A DNA stretch of 64,000 nt. It comes from Ignavibacteriales bacterium (GTDB lineage: Bacteria; Bacteroidota; Ignavibacteria; Ignavibacteriales; Ignavibacteriaceae). The notes under the pieces are model-generated. The model was not told the origin of the DNA. It was given only the letters and a program-made list of their open reading frames with translations, and did not search any database. Shown one piece after another: positions 39,586 through 49,074 of this stretch; within the stretch, counting starts at the first letter, position 1, and each line of letters starts with the position of its first letter. The DNA is taken from assembly GCA_016714125.1 (NCBI GenBank), contig JADJNX010000005.1:62001-126000 (forward strand). Reading direction: 5' to 3'. Both the position numbers and the translations under genes were made by a program.

Positions 39586-40914
39586 TTAGATACCGATTGC
39601 TTTATTTAATAGTGCTTCTGCATTTTTGAGATCAGAAATTGAAGTTACGAGTTTAATTTTGGATTCAAACACCGCGACCTCTGCGTCGATAAGGTCAGAA
39701 TTTCTGATCAATCCCTTTTGAAAAAGATTATAACTGATTCTGTAATTTTCTTCAGCTTGAGCCACAGTTTTTTCTGCCAGACTGATTCTGCTTTTGTTTG
39801 CGGCATAATTTAGATATGCCTGTTTAACCTCAATCAACACACCATCTTTCATCATTTCATACTGATAGTTGGTTTGCGAAAGATCTGATTCCGCCTGTTG
39901 AGTTCTGTATGAAGTGGCATTCCAGTTCCACAGAGTATATTGAAGTGAAAGTGTAACATCCCATGTACCGTCAAACTGATCTTTTGTTGGAACAATTCTT
40001 TGATTGGGTCTGGCATAACTGTAATTACCAATCAGGTAGATATCAGGATACCAGGCAGATTCAGTAAGTTTTACTGCGGTTTCCCTCGATTTTATTCTCA
40101 TTGCCATAGCTTTTAATTCCGACCGGGTGTTCAACGCCTGTGAGTTTATTACCTCGAGGGAGGGTATATCCTGCATCTCTTCCATTGTGGTCAAAGGTTT
40201 TAATGAAATGTCAGTTTCCATTGGGAGATTTAAATTGTTCAATAAATTTAATTTCGCCATCTGAATTCCATTTTCGGTTTCGAGCAATTGAAGCTGAGCC
40301 GAGGAGAGTTGAACATCAAGTTTTAGAACCTCATTTTTGGTTATAAGTCCCTGAGCATAAAAATTATTCAGGTCTTTCAGGTGAAGTTCAATTGTTTTAA
40401 TGTACTCATCTATTACTTTTTTGCCTTCAATCACTTTGTAAAGTGACCAATAGGCGTTGGAGATTAAATATCTCAGTTTACTTTTTTCCGATTCCAAATC
40501 AAACATACTGGCTGTAATAGATTGATCACTCAAATCTTTATTCAGATCGATTTTGAATCCTGTAAAAACGGGTTGAGTAAGAGTCAGTTTGGTAGAATAA
40601 CTGTTTAATAAACTGGGGGAGACTGTAAATGACTGAGATGTTCCACCCATCGGAACGGTAATTGTAAAAGGGTCAACTTCACTAAGGCGTGTATATCCTG
40701 CTTGAAAAGTTAGAGAAGGTAAGCCTGATGTGTTTACTTCTTCTTTTTTTAATCGTGCCGATTTCACTTTGTCACCGGCAATTTTAATCCCTTTATTGTT
40801 TTCCAGACCGTATTTAATACATTCTTCAAGACTCATTTCCATGGTTTTTTGTGCAACAACTAAAGTTGTTGACAGCATGAAAAAGCCGACTACAAATAAG
40901 AAGTACTTAAACAT
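39586..40914 (-). CDS. TolC-family outer-membrane efflux protein
   Basis: 442 residues, intact. Signal peptide at 1-21 (LVVAQ). Two repeats of the TolC coiled-coil/beta pattern are present, with ECIKYGLENNKGIKIAGDKV at the N-terminus and SYNLFQKGLIRNSDLIDAEV in the second repeat. It forms the outer-membrane channel for the adaptor and pump encoded just downstream. Its start overlaps the end of the TetR gene by 25 bases, so the repressor and pump are one transcript. Confidence 0.92.
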   Translation of the reverse strand: MFKYFLFVVGFFMLSTTLVVAQKTMEMSLEECIKYGLENNKGIKIAGDKVKSARLKKEEVNTSGLPSLTFQAGYTRLSEVDPFTITVPMGGTSQSFTVSPSLLNSYSTKLTLTQPVFTGFKIDLNKDLSDQSITASMFDLESEKSKLRYLISNAYWSLYKVIEGKKVIDEYIKTIELHLKDLNNFYAQGLITKNEVLKLDVQLSSAQLQLLETENGIQMAKLNLLNNLNLPMETDISLKPLTTMEEMQDIPSLEVINSQALNTRSELKAMAMRIKSRETAVKLTESAWYPDIYLIGNYSYARPNQRIVPTKDQFDGTWDVTLSLQYTLWNWNATSYRTQQAESDLSQTNYQYEMMKDGVLIEVKQAYLNYAANKSRISLAEKTVAQAEENYRISYNLFQKGLIRNSDLIDAEVAVFESKIKLVTSISDLKNAEALLNKAIGI

Positions 40915-41543
40915 TTATTTTCCTTGAATTTGAAAATCATTTTTTTAATAGACTTTAACAACATTTTGAACATAAGTTCTGCGCGTTCCAGATTCTTTTT
41001 AGGTTTTTCCTGCATAATCAGAACTCGGAGTGCGTAGGCATCCATAGAATCTGAGAGTATCCCGGCAATCTCAGTTGGGTTTTCGGCTTCGAAAACGCCG
41101 GAGTCAATGCCTTCCATAATGACAGACTCGATCAATGTAGCATATTTTTGTCTGAATACTTTTTGTGAAATTAACTCGGGTTGACCAAGATATCTCACAG
41201 TTATGGTCTTCGATTTCAGATATTCAGCAAAAAGGGAATTGTCTTTAAGTTCGTGGATAACAAATTTAAGGTTGCCGGGAATCATTTTGTGGAGTTTTTC
41301 TTCAGGAGGGAGGGAGGCGTTTTTTATCTCCTCAAGGCGGGATGTAATGTTGTTTAGATGGTCCAGGAAAAATTCATAAATAAGATCTTCCTTATCTTTG
41401 AATTCATTATATATGGTACCCACACTACAACCCACATGCCTGGCAATATCAGACATCGTTGTCTTTTCCACCCCGTATCTGTTCACAAGGGAAGTGAAAG
41501 CATTAAGGATCTTTGATCTCCGACAGAGCTTGTTTTCGGGCAT
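40890..41543 (-). CDS. TetR/AcrR-family transcriptional regulator
   Basis: 217 residues from ATG 41543; an upstream TTG at 41588 would add 15 residues. The N-terminal helix-turn-helix is clear: KILNAFTSLVNRYGVEKTT then MSDIARHVGCSVGTIYNEF. The C-terminal ligand-binding domain is all helical with no recognisable ligand class. As first gene of the operon with TolC, HlyD and RND genes, it most likely represses its own operon and releases on binding a pump substrate. Confidence 0.9.
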   Translation of the reverse strand: MPENKLCRRSKILNAFTSLVNRYGVEKTTMSDIARHVGCSVGTIYNEFKDKEDLIYEFFLDHLNNITSRLEEIKNASLPPEEKLHKMIPGNLKFVIHELKDNSLFAEYLKSKTITVRYLGQPELISQKVFRQKYATLIESVIMEGIDSGVFEAENPTEIAGILSDSMDAYALRVLIMQEKPKKNLERAELMFKMLLKSIKKMIFKFKENKCLSTSYL

Positions 41544-41735
41544 ATGAATATTTGAATAATTTCTTAAAATGTTCAAAACTGAATTCAAAGATAGTGTAAT
41601 CTACTAATAACTGAAAATAAATGTTTACCCATATATTTGAATTTATGATAAGTGGTTTTTTTTACACAATGAAATTAATGATTGAGTGTTAACTTAACCA
41701 TTATTCACTATAAATACAAGTAAACTGAAAGTGAG

Positions 41736-42067
41736 ATGATCTTGGATTGGATATATTTATTTATTGCCGGAATATTGGAGATTGGGTGGCCCTTGGGTTT
41801 TAAACTTTCGCAGACAACTGAGGGTGGATGGCACAAAGCGGGCTGGATTACTGCGGCAGCAATCTGCATGGCCGGGAGTGGCTATTTCCTTTGGATGGCA
41901 CAACGAAATATTCCGATTGGAACTGCTTACGCTATTTGGACCGGTGTTGGAGCAGCGGGAACATTTTTTATTGGGATTCTCTTTTTTAACGATTCTTCAT
42001 CGTTAGCGAGAGTACTTTCAGTTTTCTGATAATTGCAGGAATTGTTGGGCTAAAACTTGCGAGTTGA
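41736..42067 (+). CDS. Small multidrug resistance protein, SugE/Gdx-like (one frameshift)
   Basis: About 110 residues after repair, four membrane helices. The N-terminal LDWIYLFIAGILEIGWPLGF carries the essential Glu of helix 1. RNIPIGTAYAIWTGVGAAGT and the C-terminal LIIAGIVGLKLAS match the SugE/Gdx subgroup, whose characterised members export guanidinium. The T4 run at 42022-42025 lacks a base; repair restores the fourth helix. It acts as an antiparallel dimer using proton exchange. No guanidine riboswitch is seen upstream. Confidence 0.88.
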
Positions 42068-42096
42068 GATAAACGGGGATAGAGAAGAAGAAAAAA

Positions 42097-42185
42097 TGGT
42101 GCCGAAAGCCGGGGTCGAACCGGCACCTGGTGTGAGCCAGACTGGATTTTGAGTCCAGCGCGTCTGCCAATTTCGCCATTTCGGC
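42097..42185 (-). tRNA. tRNA-Leu (anticodon CAA)
   Basis: Minus-strand cloverleaf with acceptor GCCGAAA/TTTCGGC, anticodon loop CTCAAAA giving CAA, a class II variable arm (TGGCTCACACCA) and T-loop GGTTCGACCC. Discriminator A followed by encoded CCA (42097-42100). Reads UUG. Confidence 0.93.
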
Positions 42186-42224
42186 ATCAAAACACAGTGC
42201 CACATTCGGTAATGTGGCTTAATG

Positions 42225-42297
42225 TGGGCAGGGACGGAATTGAACCGCCGACACAAGGATTTTCAGTCCTTTGCTCTACCGACTGAGCTACCTGCCC
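42225..42297 (-). tRNA. tRNA-Phe (anticodon GAA)
   Basis: Minus-strand cloverleaf with acceptor GGGCAGG/CCTGCCC, D-loop AGCTCAGTCGGTAGAGC, anticodon loop CTGAAAA giving GAA, and T-loop GGTTCAATTCC. CCA is not encoded. Lies 39 bases upstream of tRNA-Leu in transcription order. Confidence 0.94.
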
Positions 42298-42375
42298 TCC
42301 AAAAATTTAGACTTCAAATTTAAGCATTTTTACAATATTAGACAATAGCTTAATAACAAAAAATCAAAAAAAAAT

Positions 42376-42444
42376 TTCAGAGTTAAGGGAAAAATACCGA
42401 AATCAGCCAATTCCGGGTATTTATCAATTTCCCTTAACTCTGAA
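42376..42444 (-). terminator. Long hairpin after the BNR-repeat T9SS gene
   Basis: A 17-bp perfect stem (TTCAGAGTTAAGGGAAA and its complement) encloses 35 bases that can extend the hairpin through AATACC/GGTATT. A T-rich tract follows on the minus strand, so it likely terminates the upstream gene. Confidence 0.8.
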
Positions 42445-42453
42445 TCACACAAA

Positions 42454-44728
42454 TTATTTCATCAATAACATCTTTTTTGTAGAACGGAAAGTATTCTGTC
42501 CATCAGGAGAAACTGCTTCTATTGTATAGAAGTAAGCACCCGAAGCTGCATTTTGCATCGCCTGATTATGCGAGTGCATTCCGGCAGGAAGAACACCTTT
42601 TTGGAACTGTTCAACAAGATTTCCTGCTGCATCGTAGAAACTGAGTTTTACACTGCTTTCAACAGGAAGTGAAAATGAGATTGTCGTTGATGGATTAAAA
42701 GGATTTGGGAAATTCTGATGAAGCGCATATACCGAAGGAGTAGTAACTACGGCATCAACAATATTTGAATATTCAAATCTACCATCAAAATCGACCTGAC
42801 GGAGTCTGTAGAGATAACGCCCTGGTTTGCTGATTGATTTATCTGTAAACAGATATTCATTGGTCTCTGAGGTAGTACCTTTTCCATCAACAAATGCAAT
42901 CTTATTCCATGAAAGACTTCCTGTTGCATCATCCGCGGCTCTTTCAATTTCGAATCCTCTATTGTTGGTTTCGGTTGCGGTACTCCAGTCGAGTCTCACA
43001 TTAAAACCATCAGAGGTTGCAGCGAATGAAGAAAGTTCAACAGGAACGATACCGTTAACTGTTACTGTAGCAGTTCTTTTGTGGACAGGAATCCCTCTGG
43101 GGCCTCTTCCTGTAACTGTTAAAGTATAATTAGCTTCAGGAATCCCGCCCGAAGTAATGATCCAAAGTTTTAAACTGTCAGGATAAGAAGTGAGGGAATC
43201 TTTTCCTTCAAACCTGAATGTAAAGTTACCTGTTGCAGGAGTTGGAGAGATTGCGGCAGTAAACTTCACCGATTTTTCGTAGGCCTTAACTGAAGGAACA
43301 GAGACATAAACAAATGCACTGTCAGAATCTACGGCAGCAGTAACGGTTGCAGGAAGAACCCTCATTGCATAATCGGGGAAATAAGCTCCGTAAGCTCCAT
43401 AATTCAAGTTTCTAAAATCAGTGTATGCCATAAATGCCTGATTGTCAACTGACTGAATGGCATCATAGTCACCCTGATAGTTTGCACCTGTTCCGGACGA
43501 AATTTTGATTTTAAAAGTACGGTTGGTTACTCTCTGGTTTGGAGCAAATGTCTGTCCACCATCATCGGTGTACGATGCATAAACATCCATACTGTCGGAA
43601 GTTGGAACTCTGCGGGTGTCATAAAACTTGACATAAAGTCTTCCTGAAGTGATGTCGCACCAGATTGCAGGGAAGAAACTGTGATTTGTCTGTGGATTAG
43701 GATCGTCGTTTACAACTTTTGGAGCAGACCATGTTGCACCATAATCGGTTGAGTAACGGGAGAATATATCAGACTTGTTACCCGATCCTGAAGGACTGTT
43801 AGAAGCATAAACGAGATATAGTCTGCCTCTGTATGGTCCATTACTGTTATCCGCAGCAATCATCGGATATGGTCTGGTTCTCATGTTAGAGACAGTGGAC
43901 CTGCCTGATATTTCAGTACCGATGATATTCGAAAATGTCTGTTGTGACTTAAGAGTAAATGTAGCTCCGCCATCTGTAGAATGATAAAAACTGTAGATAC
44001 CTGCTGCATTTGTTCCTGAGTGGGTTACTACATATACCGATCCACCGGATATATTGGTTGGTCCGGGTCCCACAGCGGACATCATACCCGGGAGTGCCTG
44101 AGTAGATAAGCTGAGTAACTCTTGCAAATGTAAGACCTCCATCAGTACTTCTATGGATATAACCGCACCTGAACCACCTGTCATTACATTATAAATATAA
44201 TTTGAGTATGGTCCGGTTGTCTGATCTATCGCCATCCAGTTTTTATCAACACCGTCAACACCTGTCACGGAAGCTGTCCAGGTTTGACCACCATTGGTTG
44301 ATCTGATGTTTTTTGGAACCGGTAATATTGCCATACATACTTTGATAATGAAGCACACCATCAATACCCCAGGCTGTGAGTGGATCACCCTGAACAGAAA
44401 CACCAAAAGAAGGGACAATTCTTGTCCAGTCATGTCCATCGGCTGTATAATACGCGGCATTAACATTATAAGCCGCAAACATTCTTTTCGGATTTGTTGG
44501 ATCCATCGAAAAATGTGGTTCGGCTTGTTCCGTGCCAAAGAAAAAATTGTCGTAGTCTCCGATATTTATCGGTGTTGACTCAAGTGAGATAAAAGGGGGT
44601 GCAAATTTTTGCCAGTCAGAGGGCAAGCGGTCAAAAATTGCTTCAGATTCATTTTGAGCATTTACGGTAATGAAACCGCAAATTAACAAAAAAACCGTGG
44701 CTATCCGGTTTAGTAACGAAACCGTCAT
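42454..44728 (-). CDS. Secreted BNR/Asp-box (sialidase-like propeller) protein with T9SS sorting domain (three frameshifts)
   Basis: About 758 residues after repair. Signal peptide at 1-24 (ITVNAQ). The N-terminal two-thirds contains Asp-box repeats (STNGGQTWT, STDGGATFT, STDYGATWS, YTDDGGQTF), the hairpins of six-bladed sialidase-type propellers. A VELSSFAATSDG fibronectin-like module and the NFPNPFNPSTTISFSL type IX sorting domain close it. Breaks lie in the T6 run at 44309-44314 (one extra), near 44151-44160 (one missing) and at 44087-44089 (one extra). Asp-boxes alone do not prove sialidase activity; no catalytic Arg triad could be assigned. Confidence 0.82.
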
Positions 44729-44859
44729 GAGTGCTCCAATCGATTGATGTATTAAATGAGAATTGCAAGGGGAGCAAGTTACAAAGAATTTTTAATATTA
44801 TGAAATCAGAAGGAAATATTTTTTAATATTTCCTAAATTTGTTATTCAATTTCTAAAAA

Positions 44860-45765
44860 ATGATAAATATGACAAAAGTCCTTTTAAAACCGGAATTTAA
44901 GAACCTTAGCCTCGTTGCATCAGGAAAAGTGAGGGAAATTTATTCCACCGGAGAAAATTTATTGTTTGTCTCAAGTGACAGACTTTCAGCATTTGATGTG
45001 ATCATGAATCAGGGGATTCCATATAAAGGATCTGTTCTAAATTCGATTTCGGCATTCTGGTTTGATTATACAAAGGATTTGGTACCCAACCACTTCATCA
45101 CAATGGATGTGGACAAATATCCGTCGGAGTTCAAGGAATACGTATCCGAACTGGATGGTCGGTCGATGCTTGTAAAAAAAGGGAAGATTGTCCCGATAGA
45201 ATGTATCGTGCGGGGTTATTTAAGCGGAACAGGGTGGAATGATTACAAATCTACAGGAAGTATCTCCGGAGTTAAACTTCCTGCCGGACTTCTCGAATCG
45301 GAAAAACTTGATGAGCCAATTTTCACCCCCTCAACAAAAGCAGAAATTGGTGACCACGATGAGAACATCTCTTTTGAAACAGCTTGTGAGATAGCCGGTA
45401 AGGAGTTAATGGAGAATATTCGTGAAAAAGCAATCGCCATTTACAAAAAATGTTCTGAATACGCTCTTGAAAAGGGAGTGATTATTGCGGATACAAAGAT
45501 GGAATTTGCACTTGATGCTGATGGGGAATTAATGCTTGCCGATGAAGTGCTCACGCCCGATTCCTCCCGGTTCTGGGATCTTGCAAGTTATGAACCCGGA
45601 AAAGCCCAGATGAGTTACGACAAACAATTTGTAAGAGATTTTTTATTATCAATTGGATTTAACAAACAACCCCCTGCACCTGATCTCCCTGAGGAGATTA
45701 TTCAAAAAACATCTGATAAATATCTTGAAGCTTATTCCAAACTGACCGGAAAAACACTAATTTAG
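44860..45765 (+). CDS. purC: Phosphoribosylaminoimidazole-succinocarboxamide synthase (SAICAR synthetase)
   Basis: 301 residues, the longer Bacteroidota/eukaryote-like form. Joins aspartate to CAIR with ATP in purine synthesis. Signatures are GKVREIYSTGENLLFVSSDRL at the N-terminus, the VPIECIVRGYLSGTGW block, and ADEVLTPDSSRFW. ATG 44860 gives MINMTK; the in-frame ATG at 44869 is also possible. It ends immediately before pgsA with no gap and probably heads the following operon. Intact. Confidence 0.96.
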   Translation: MINMTKVLLKPEFKNLSLVASGKVREIYSTGENLLFVSSDRLSAFDVIMNQGIPYKGSVLNSISAFWFDYTKDLVPNHFITMDVDKYPSEFKEYVSELDGRSMLVKKGKIVPIECIVRGYLSGTGWNDYKSTGSISGVKLPAGLLESEKLDEPIFTPSTKAEIGDHDENISFETACEIAGKELMENIREKAIAIYKKCSEYALEKGVIIADTKMEFALDADGELMLADEVLTPDSSRFWDLASYEPGKAQMSYDKQFVRDFLLSIGFNKQPPAPDLPEEIIQKTSDKYLEAYSKLTGKTLI

Positions 45766-46365
45766 ATGATACTTCCAAACCAGCTCACTGTTTTAAGGAT
45801 TATACTCACTCCTTTTGTGATGTTTTTTGTTCTTGGCAACGGTAACTATTTTAATGAAATTGCGTTGGTTATCTATGTGATAGCTGCACTTACTGACTGG
45901 TATGACGGCTGGCTGGCGAAAAAATTTAATTACTTTACCAATTGGGGTAAGGTTTGGGATCCCATCGCCGACAAAATATTGACAGCCGGCACCATGATAT
46001 CATTGGTGATTCTTGGTATTTTTAGTATTTACCCTGTGATCATAATAATTCTGCGAGATGTTTTTATGACCGGATTCCGTTCTTACGCCGAACACATTAG
46101 AAAACCATTCCCAACAAGCAGATATGCCAAGGTTAAAACATTTATAGAAATGGTTTATCTGAATTATGTTTTATTAACTTATCTATTGATGAATTCTCCG
46201 GTTCTTCCGGACAATGTTCGAGGTTTTTTTGCTGCAATGTTTGTAAAAGAGATCATCGATTGGGGGCTGATTGTGGTTGCCTTTATTACAGTCCACTCTG
46301 CTTATATTTATATCAAAGATAATTTTCATTTATTTAAGGAAATATTAAAGCGTGGCAAATCTTAA
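45766..46365 (+). CDS. pgsA: CDP-diacylglycerol-glycerol-3-phosphate 3-phosphatidyltransferase
   Basis: 199 residues. Makes phosphatidylglycerol phosphate at the inner membrane. The CDP-alcohol phosphotransferase signature DG-x2-AR-x8-G-x3-D-x3-D appears as LTDWYDGWLAKKF then WGKVWDPIADK (Asp residues of the metal site). Five or so membrane helices. It abuts purC and overlaps the pgpA-like gene by 14 bases, so phospholipid head-group synthesis steps are adjacent. Order pgsA, then cinA-recA, is common in bacteria. Confidence 0.94.
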   Translation: MILPNQLTVLRIILTPFVMFFVLGNGNYFNEIALVIYVIAALTDWYDGWLAKKFNYFTNWGKVWDPIADKILTAGTMISLVILGIFSIYPVIIIILRDVFMTGFRSYAEHIRKPFPTSRYAKVKTFIEMVYLNYVLLTYLLMNSPVLPDNVRGFFAAMFVKEIIDWGLIVVAFITVHSAYIYIKDNFHLFKEILKRGKS

Positions 46366-46691
46366 TGTGATCCACAAAGTTCTTGGAAGCGGAATGCTTA
46401 CGGGATATTTGAAGGGTCCTACAGGTACTTATGGAAGTTTGGTGGCGCTATTAATTTACTTGATTCCGGGTGTCTCCTCGCTCATAATCCTTATCCCTTT
46501 AAGCCTCCTGGGGCTATTTACTTGTTGCATTTTTAATATGGCGGTTACTGGATATTGTTAAACCATTTCCGGCAAGGAATTTTGAAAAACTAAAAGGTGG
46601 ACTCGGCGTAATGGCTGATGACATCATGAGTGGTATTTATACTTTTTTGATCATGCGTATTATTCTAATTTTGTTTCCTGAGGTCAAATAA
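46352..46691 (+). pseudogene. pgpA: Phosphatidylglycerophosphatase A-like gene with internal deletion
   Basis: GTG 46352 begins MANLNVIHKVLGSG; LKGPTGTYGSLVALLIYLIP is the family N-terminus. The frame then breaks near 46510 and the C-terminus resumes in another frame with WRLLDIVKPFPARNFEKLKG and MADDIMSGIYT, ending at TAA 46689-46691, which overlaps cinA ATG. Only about 113 codons remain against about 155 in the family. The middle segment that normally carries the DEVVG-type conserved motif is missing. PgpA would dephosphorylate the pgsA product; as read here it should be inactive, or the assembly has lost about 130 bases. Confidence 0.75.
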
Positions 46692-47947
46692 TGAAGGCTT
46701 ATATTATCTCAATTGGTGATGAATTACTGATTGGGCAAACTATTAATTCAAACGCATCTTTTATCGGTGCAAAACTTAGCGAAGCGGGGATTGAGGTTTC
46801 GAAGATAATCACAACAGCAGATGTTAAAGATGATATCCTGTCCGATTTGAATGAAGCCCGTAAACGATCGGATGTGATAATTGTAACAGGGGGACTTGGT
46901 CCCACCCACGATGATATCACAAGAGAAGCGATTTGTTCCTTTTTTGAAGTTGGAATGCGCCGTGATGAAGATGTCCTGAATGACATCAAAGAACGGTTTG
47001 CAAAATTTGGAAGGGAAGTAACCCCGACCAACGAAGATCAATGCCTTGTTCCCGAGTGTTGTATAGCAATAAGGAATTTTAATGGCACTGCTCCGGGCTT
47101 TTGGATTGACAGATATGACAAAGTTTTTGCTGTGATGCCCGGAGTACCCGGAGAGATGAAGGCAATGATGAATAATTTTGTCATTCCTAATCTCACTGCA
47201 AGATTTAACGGCAAACTAAAACAGATTGCAAGATTAAGTGTTTTGACCACAGGTATTGCTGAATCAACCTTGTATGACAAACTTTCACCCATTGATGAGG
47301 TGTTCAAGGATGTTAAGGTTGCTTTTTTACCAAATCTTCAAGGTGTAAAAATCCGACTAACTGCCGAAGCTGAAACCATCGAAAAAGCTAATGAACTTGT
47401 TAGTGTTGCAAACCAACAATTAAGATTAAGAGCCGGTCGTTACATTTATGGAAAAGGTGAAGAGCAGTTGGGTCTTGTAATAGGTAATCTATTAAGAGAA
47501 AGACAAATGACAATTTCTGTCGCTGAATCCTGCACGGGGGGATGTATTTCAGATTTAATTACTGACGTTTCGGGAAGCAGTGAATACTTCGAAAGAGGAG
47601 TTATCGCTTACAGTAATGCAGCAAAAGTTGAGATACTACAAGTTGATGAAGATCTGATTCACGAAAAAGGTTCTGTTTCAGAAGAAGTGGCAATTGAAAT
47701 GGCAAAAGGGGTTAGAGCCATATCGGGAACTGATCTTGGTGTGTCAATCACGGGAATTCTTGGACCAAAAGGAGCTACACCCACAAAGCCTGTTGGTCTT
47801 GTATATATTGCGGTTGCGTCTCACGAAAAAGCTGTCGCGAAAAAATTCAATTTTGGTGGCACCAGGATCGAAAACAAAGCAAGAGCTTCACAGGCAGCTC
47901 TGGAAATGGTTAGAAGATTTGTTCTCGGGATTACACTTGAATCGTAG
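46691..47947 (+). CDS. cinA: CinA-like protein (COG1058 domain plus nicotinamide-nucleotide amidase domain)
   Basis: 418 residues, intact. The N-terminal molybdopterin-binding-like domain (ISIGDELLIGQTINSNASFI, GGLGPTHDDITREAI) is an ADP-ribose/NAD-recycling hydrolase in related proteins. The C-terminal PncC domain (about 255-415) has SVAESCTGGCISDLIT with the active-site Ser-Cys region and GVSITGILGPKGATP. It recycles NMN, for example from NAD-dependent DNA ligase. It precedes recA by 77 bases, an arrangement seen in many bacteria. Confidence 0.94.
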   Translation: MKAYIISIGDELLIGQTINSNASFIGAKLSEAGIEVSKIITTADVKDDILSDLNEARKRSDVIIVTGGLGPTHDDITREAICSFFEVGMRRDEDVLNDIKERFAKFGREVTPTNEDQCLVPECCIAIRNFNGTAPGFWIDRYDKVFAVMPGVPGEMKAMMNNFVIPNLTARFNGKLKQIARLSVLTTGIAESTLYDKLSPIDEVFKDVKVAFLPNLQGVKIRLTAEAETIEKANELVSVANQQLRLRAGRYIYGKGEEQLGLVIGNLLRERQMTISVAESCTGGCISDLITDVSGSSEYFERGVIAYSNAAKVEILQVDEDLIHEKGSVSEEVAIEMAKGVRAISGTDLGVSITGILGPKGATPTKPVGLVYIAVASHEKAVAKKFNFGGTRIENKARASQAALEMVRRFVLGITLES

Positions 47948-48024
47948 AACAATCACAGGTGGATTTTATATGTTAAATGCGGAAGAAAAATTTTACAAAA
48001 TTAAATCAATTTTAGGAGTCATAT

Positions 48025-49039
48025 ATGGCTGATACACACGATGTAAAAATAAAATTATTGATGAAACAATATTAAATATTGAAAAGGCTTTTGGCAAAGG
48101 CTCGATCATGAGACTTGGTGACGGGGTGATCAACAAGGTGGAATGTATCCCCACCGGTGCCCTCTCCTCGACAGAGCTCTTGGAATTGGTGGAATTCCAC
48201 GCGGAAGAATTACTGAAATTTATGGTCCCGAGTCGAGTGGAAAAACTACAATTTGTCTCCATGTAATAGCAGAAGCACAAAAAACGGGTGGAATCGCAGC
48301 TTTTATCGATGCAGAACATGCCCTTGATCTAAATTATGCCAAAAGACTTGGTGTTGACACTCCAAATCTGCTCCTTTCTCAACCCGACTTTGGAGAACAG
48401 GCACTCGAAATTTGTGATACTCTTGTAAGAAGCAACGCACTTGATGTTATAGTGATCGATTCAGTTGCAGCTTTGGTCCCCAGAGCTGAAATTGAAGGCG
48501 AGATGGGAGATTCCCACATGGCGGTTCAGGCACGACTTATGTCACAGGCTCTCAGGAAACTTACCGGAGCAATCTCCAGATCAAAAACAGCGGTTATCTT
48601 CACCAATCAATTACGAAGCAAAATCGGAGTGATGTTTGGAAATCCTGAAACCACAACAGGCGGAAACGCACTAAAGTTTTATGCATCACTAAGGATGGAT
48701 ATCAGAAGAGTAGCCCAAATTAAAGAGGGCACTGAAGTGGTTGGTAACAGAACAAAAATCAAAATTGTGAAAAGCAAGGTTGCTGCTCCATTTAAGGAAG
48801 TTGAATTTGACATTTTATACAACGAAGGCATAAGCAAAACGGGCGATCTGATCGATCTTGGTGTTGATACAGGTATCATCAAAAAGGTGGAAGCTGGTTC
48901 ACTTTTGGTGAAGACAGATTCCAGGGTAGAGAACAATTCAGACAAAAACTGTTGGAATTCCCTGATATGTTCGACCGTCTTGCAATAGAAGTTAAAACAA
49001 AGATCGGACTCATCGAGCCGGTGGTTGTTAAAGAATAGA
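48025..49039 (+). CDS. recA: Recombinase RecA (three frameshifts as read)
   Basis: About 338 residues after repair. Catalyses strand exchange and LexA self-cleavage. The P-loop GPESSGKTT, VIDSVAALVPRAEIEGEMGD, and ITGNQLR-equivalent FTNQLRSKIGVMFGNPETTTGGNAL are all present. Breaks: the A5 run at 48045-48049 (one missing, restoring KIIDETILNIEKAFGKGS), 48165-48167 (one missing, restoring GALSLDRALGIGG), and near 48899-48902, after which the frame gives REQFRQKLLEFPDMFDRLA. RecA is normally indispensable for repair, so three breaks argue strongly for sequence error over real decay. Confidence 0.9.
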
Positions 49040-49046
49040 TTAAATG

Positions 49047-49070
49047 GGCATCGTAACAGATGCCTTTTTT
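49047..49070 (+). terminator. Rho-independent terminator after recA
   Basis: GGCATC/GATGCC stem with a 6-base loop followed by TTTTTT. It lies just before recX, so part of recA transcription stops here and recX is made at lower level. Confidence 0.87.
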
Positions 49071-49074
49071 ACTT

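Noticed and set aside
41589..41735. Guanidine riboswitch ahead of the SugE-like gene
   Set aside because: The 147-base gap is AT-rich and lacks the conserved ykkC-type motifs; one weak CATA/TATG palindrome is not enough for an operator call.
42018..42256. Two minus-strand reading frames over tRNA-Leu and tRNA-Phe
   Set aside because: They follow the tRNA sequence itself and are typical false genes in tRNA clusters.
44834..44841. TAAATTTG as a promoter for purC
   Set aside because: It fits the -7 consensus but no TTTG lies at the proper distance upstream, and such matches arise by chance in AT-rich DNA.
46699..47041. Antisense reading frames inside cinA
   Set aside because: Shadows of the strong cinA coding frame, without start signals or family resemblance.
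48025..49039. Programmed frameshifting or an intein in recA
   Set aside because: Three separate breaks, two in simple runs and none with a slippery-site context or inserted sequence; error is simpler.
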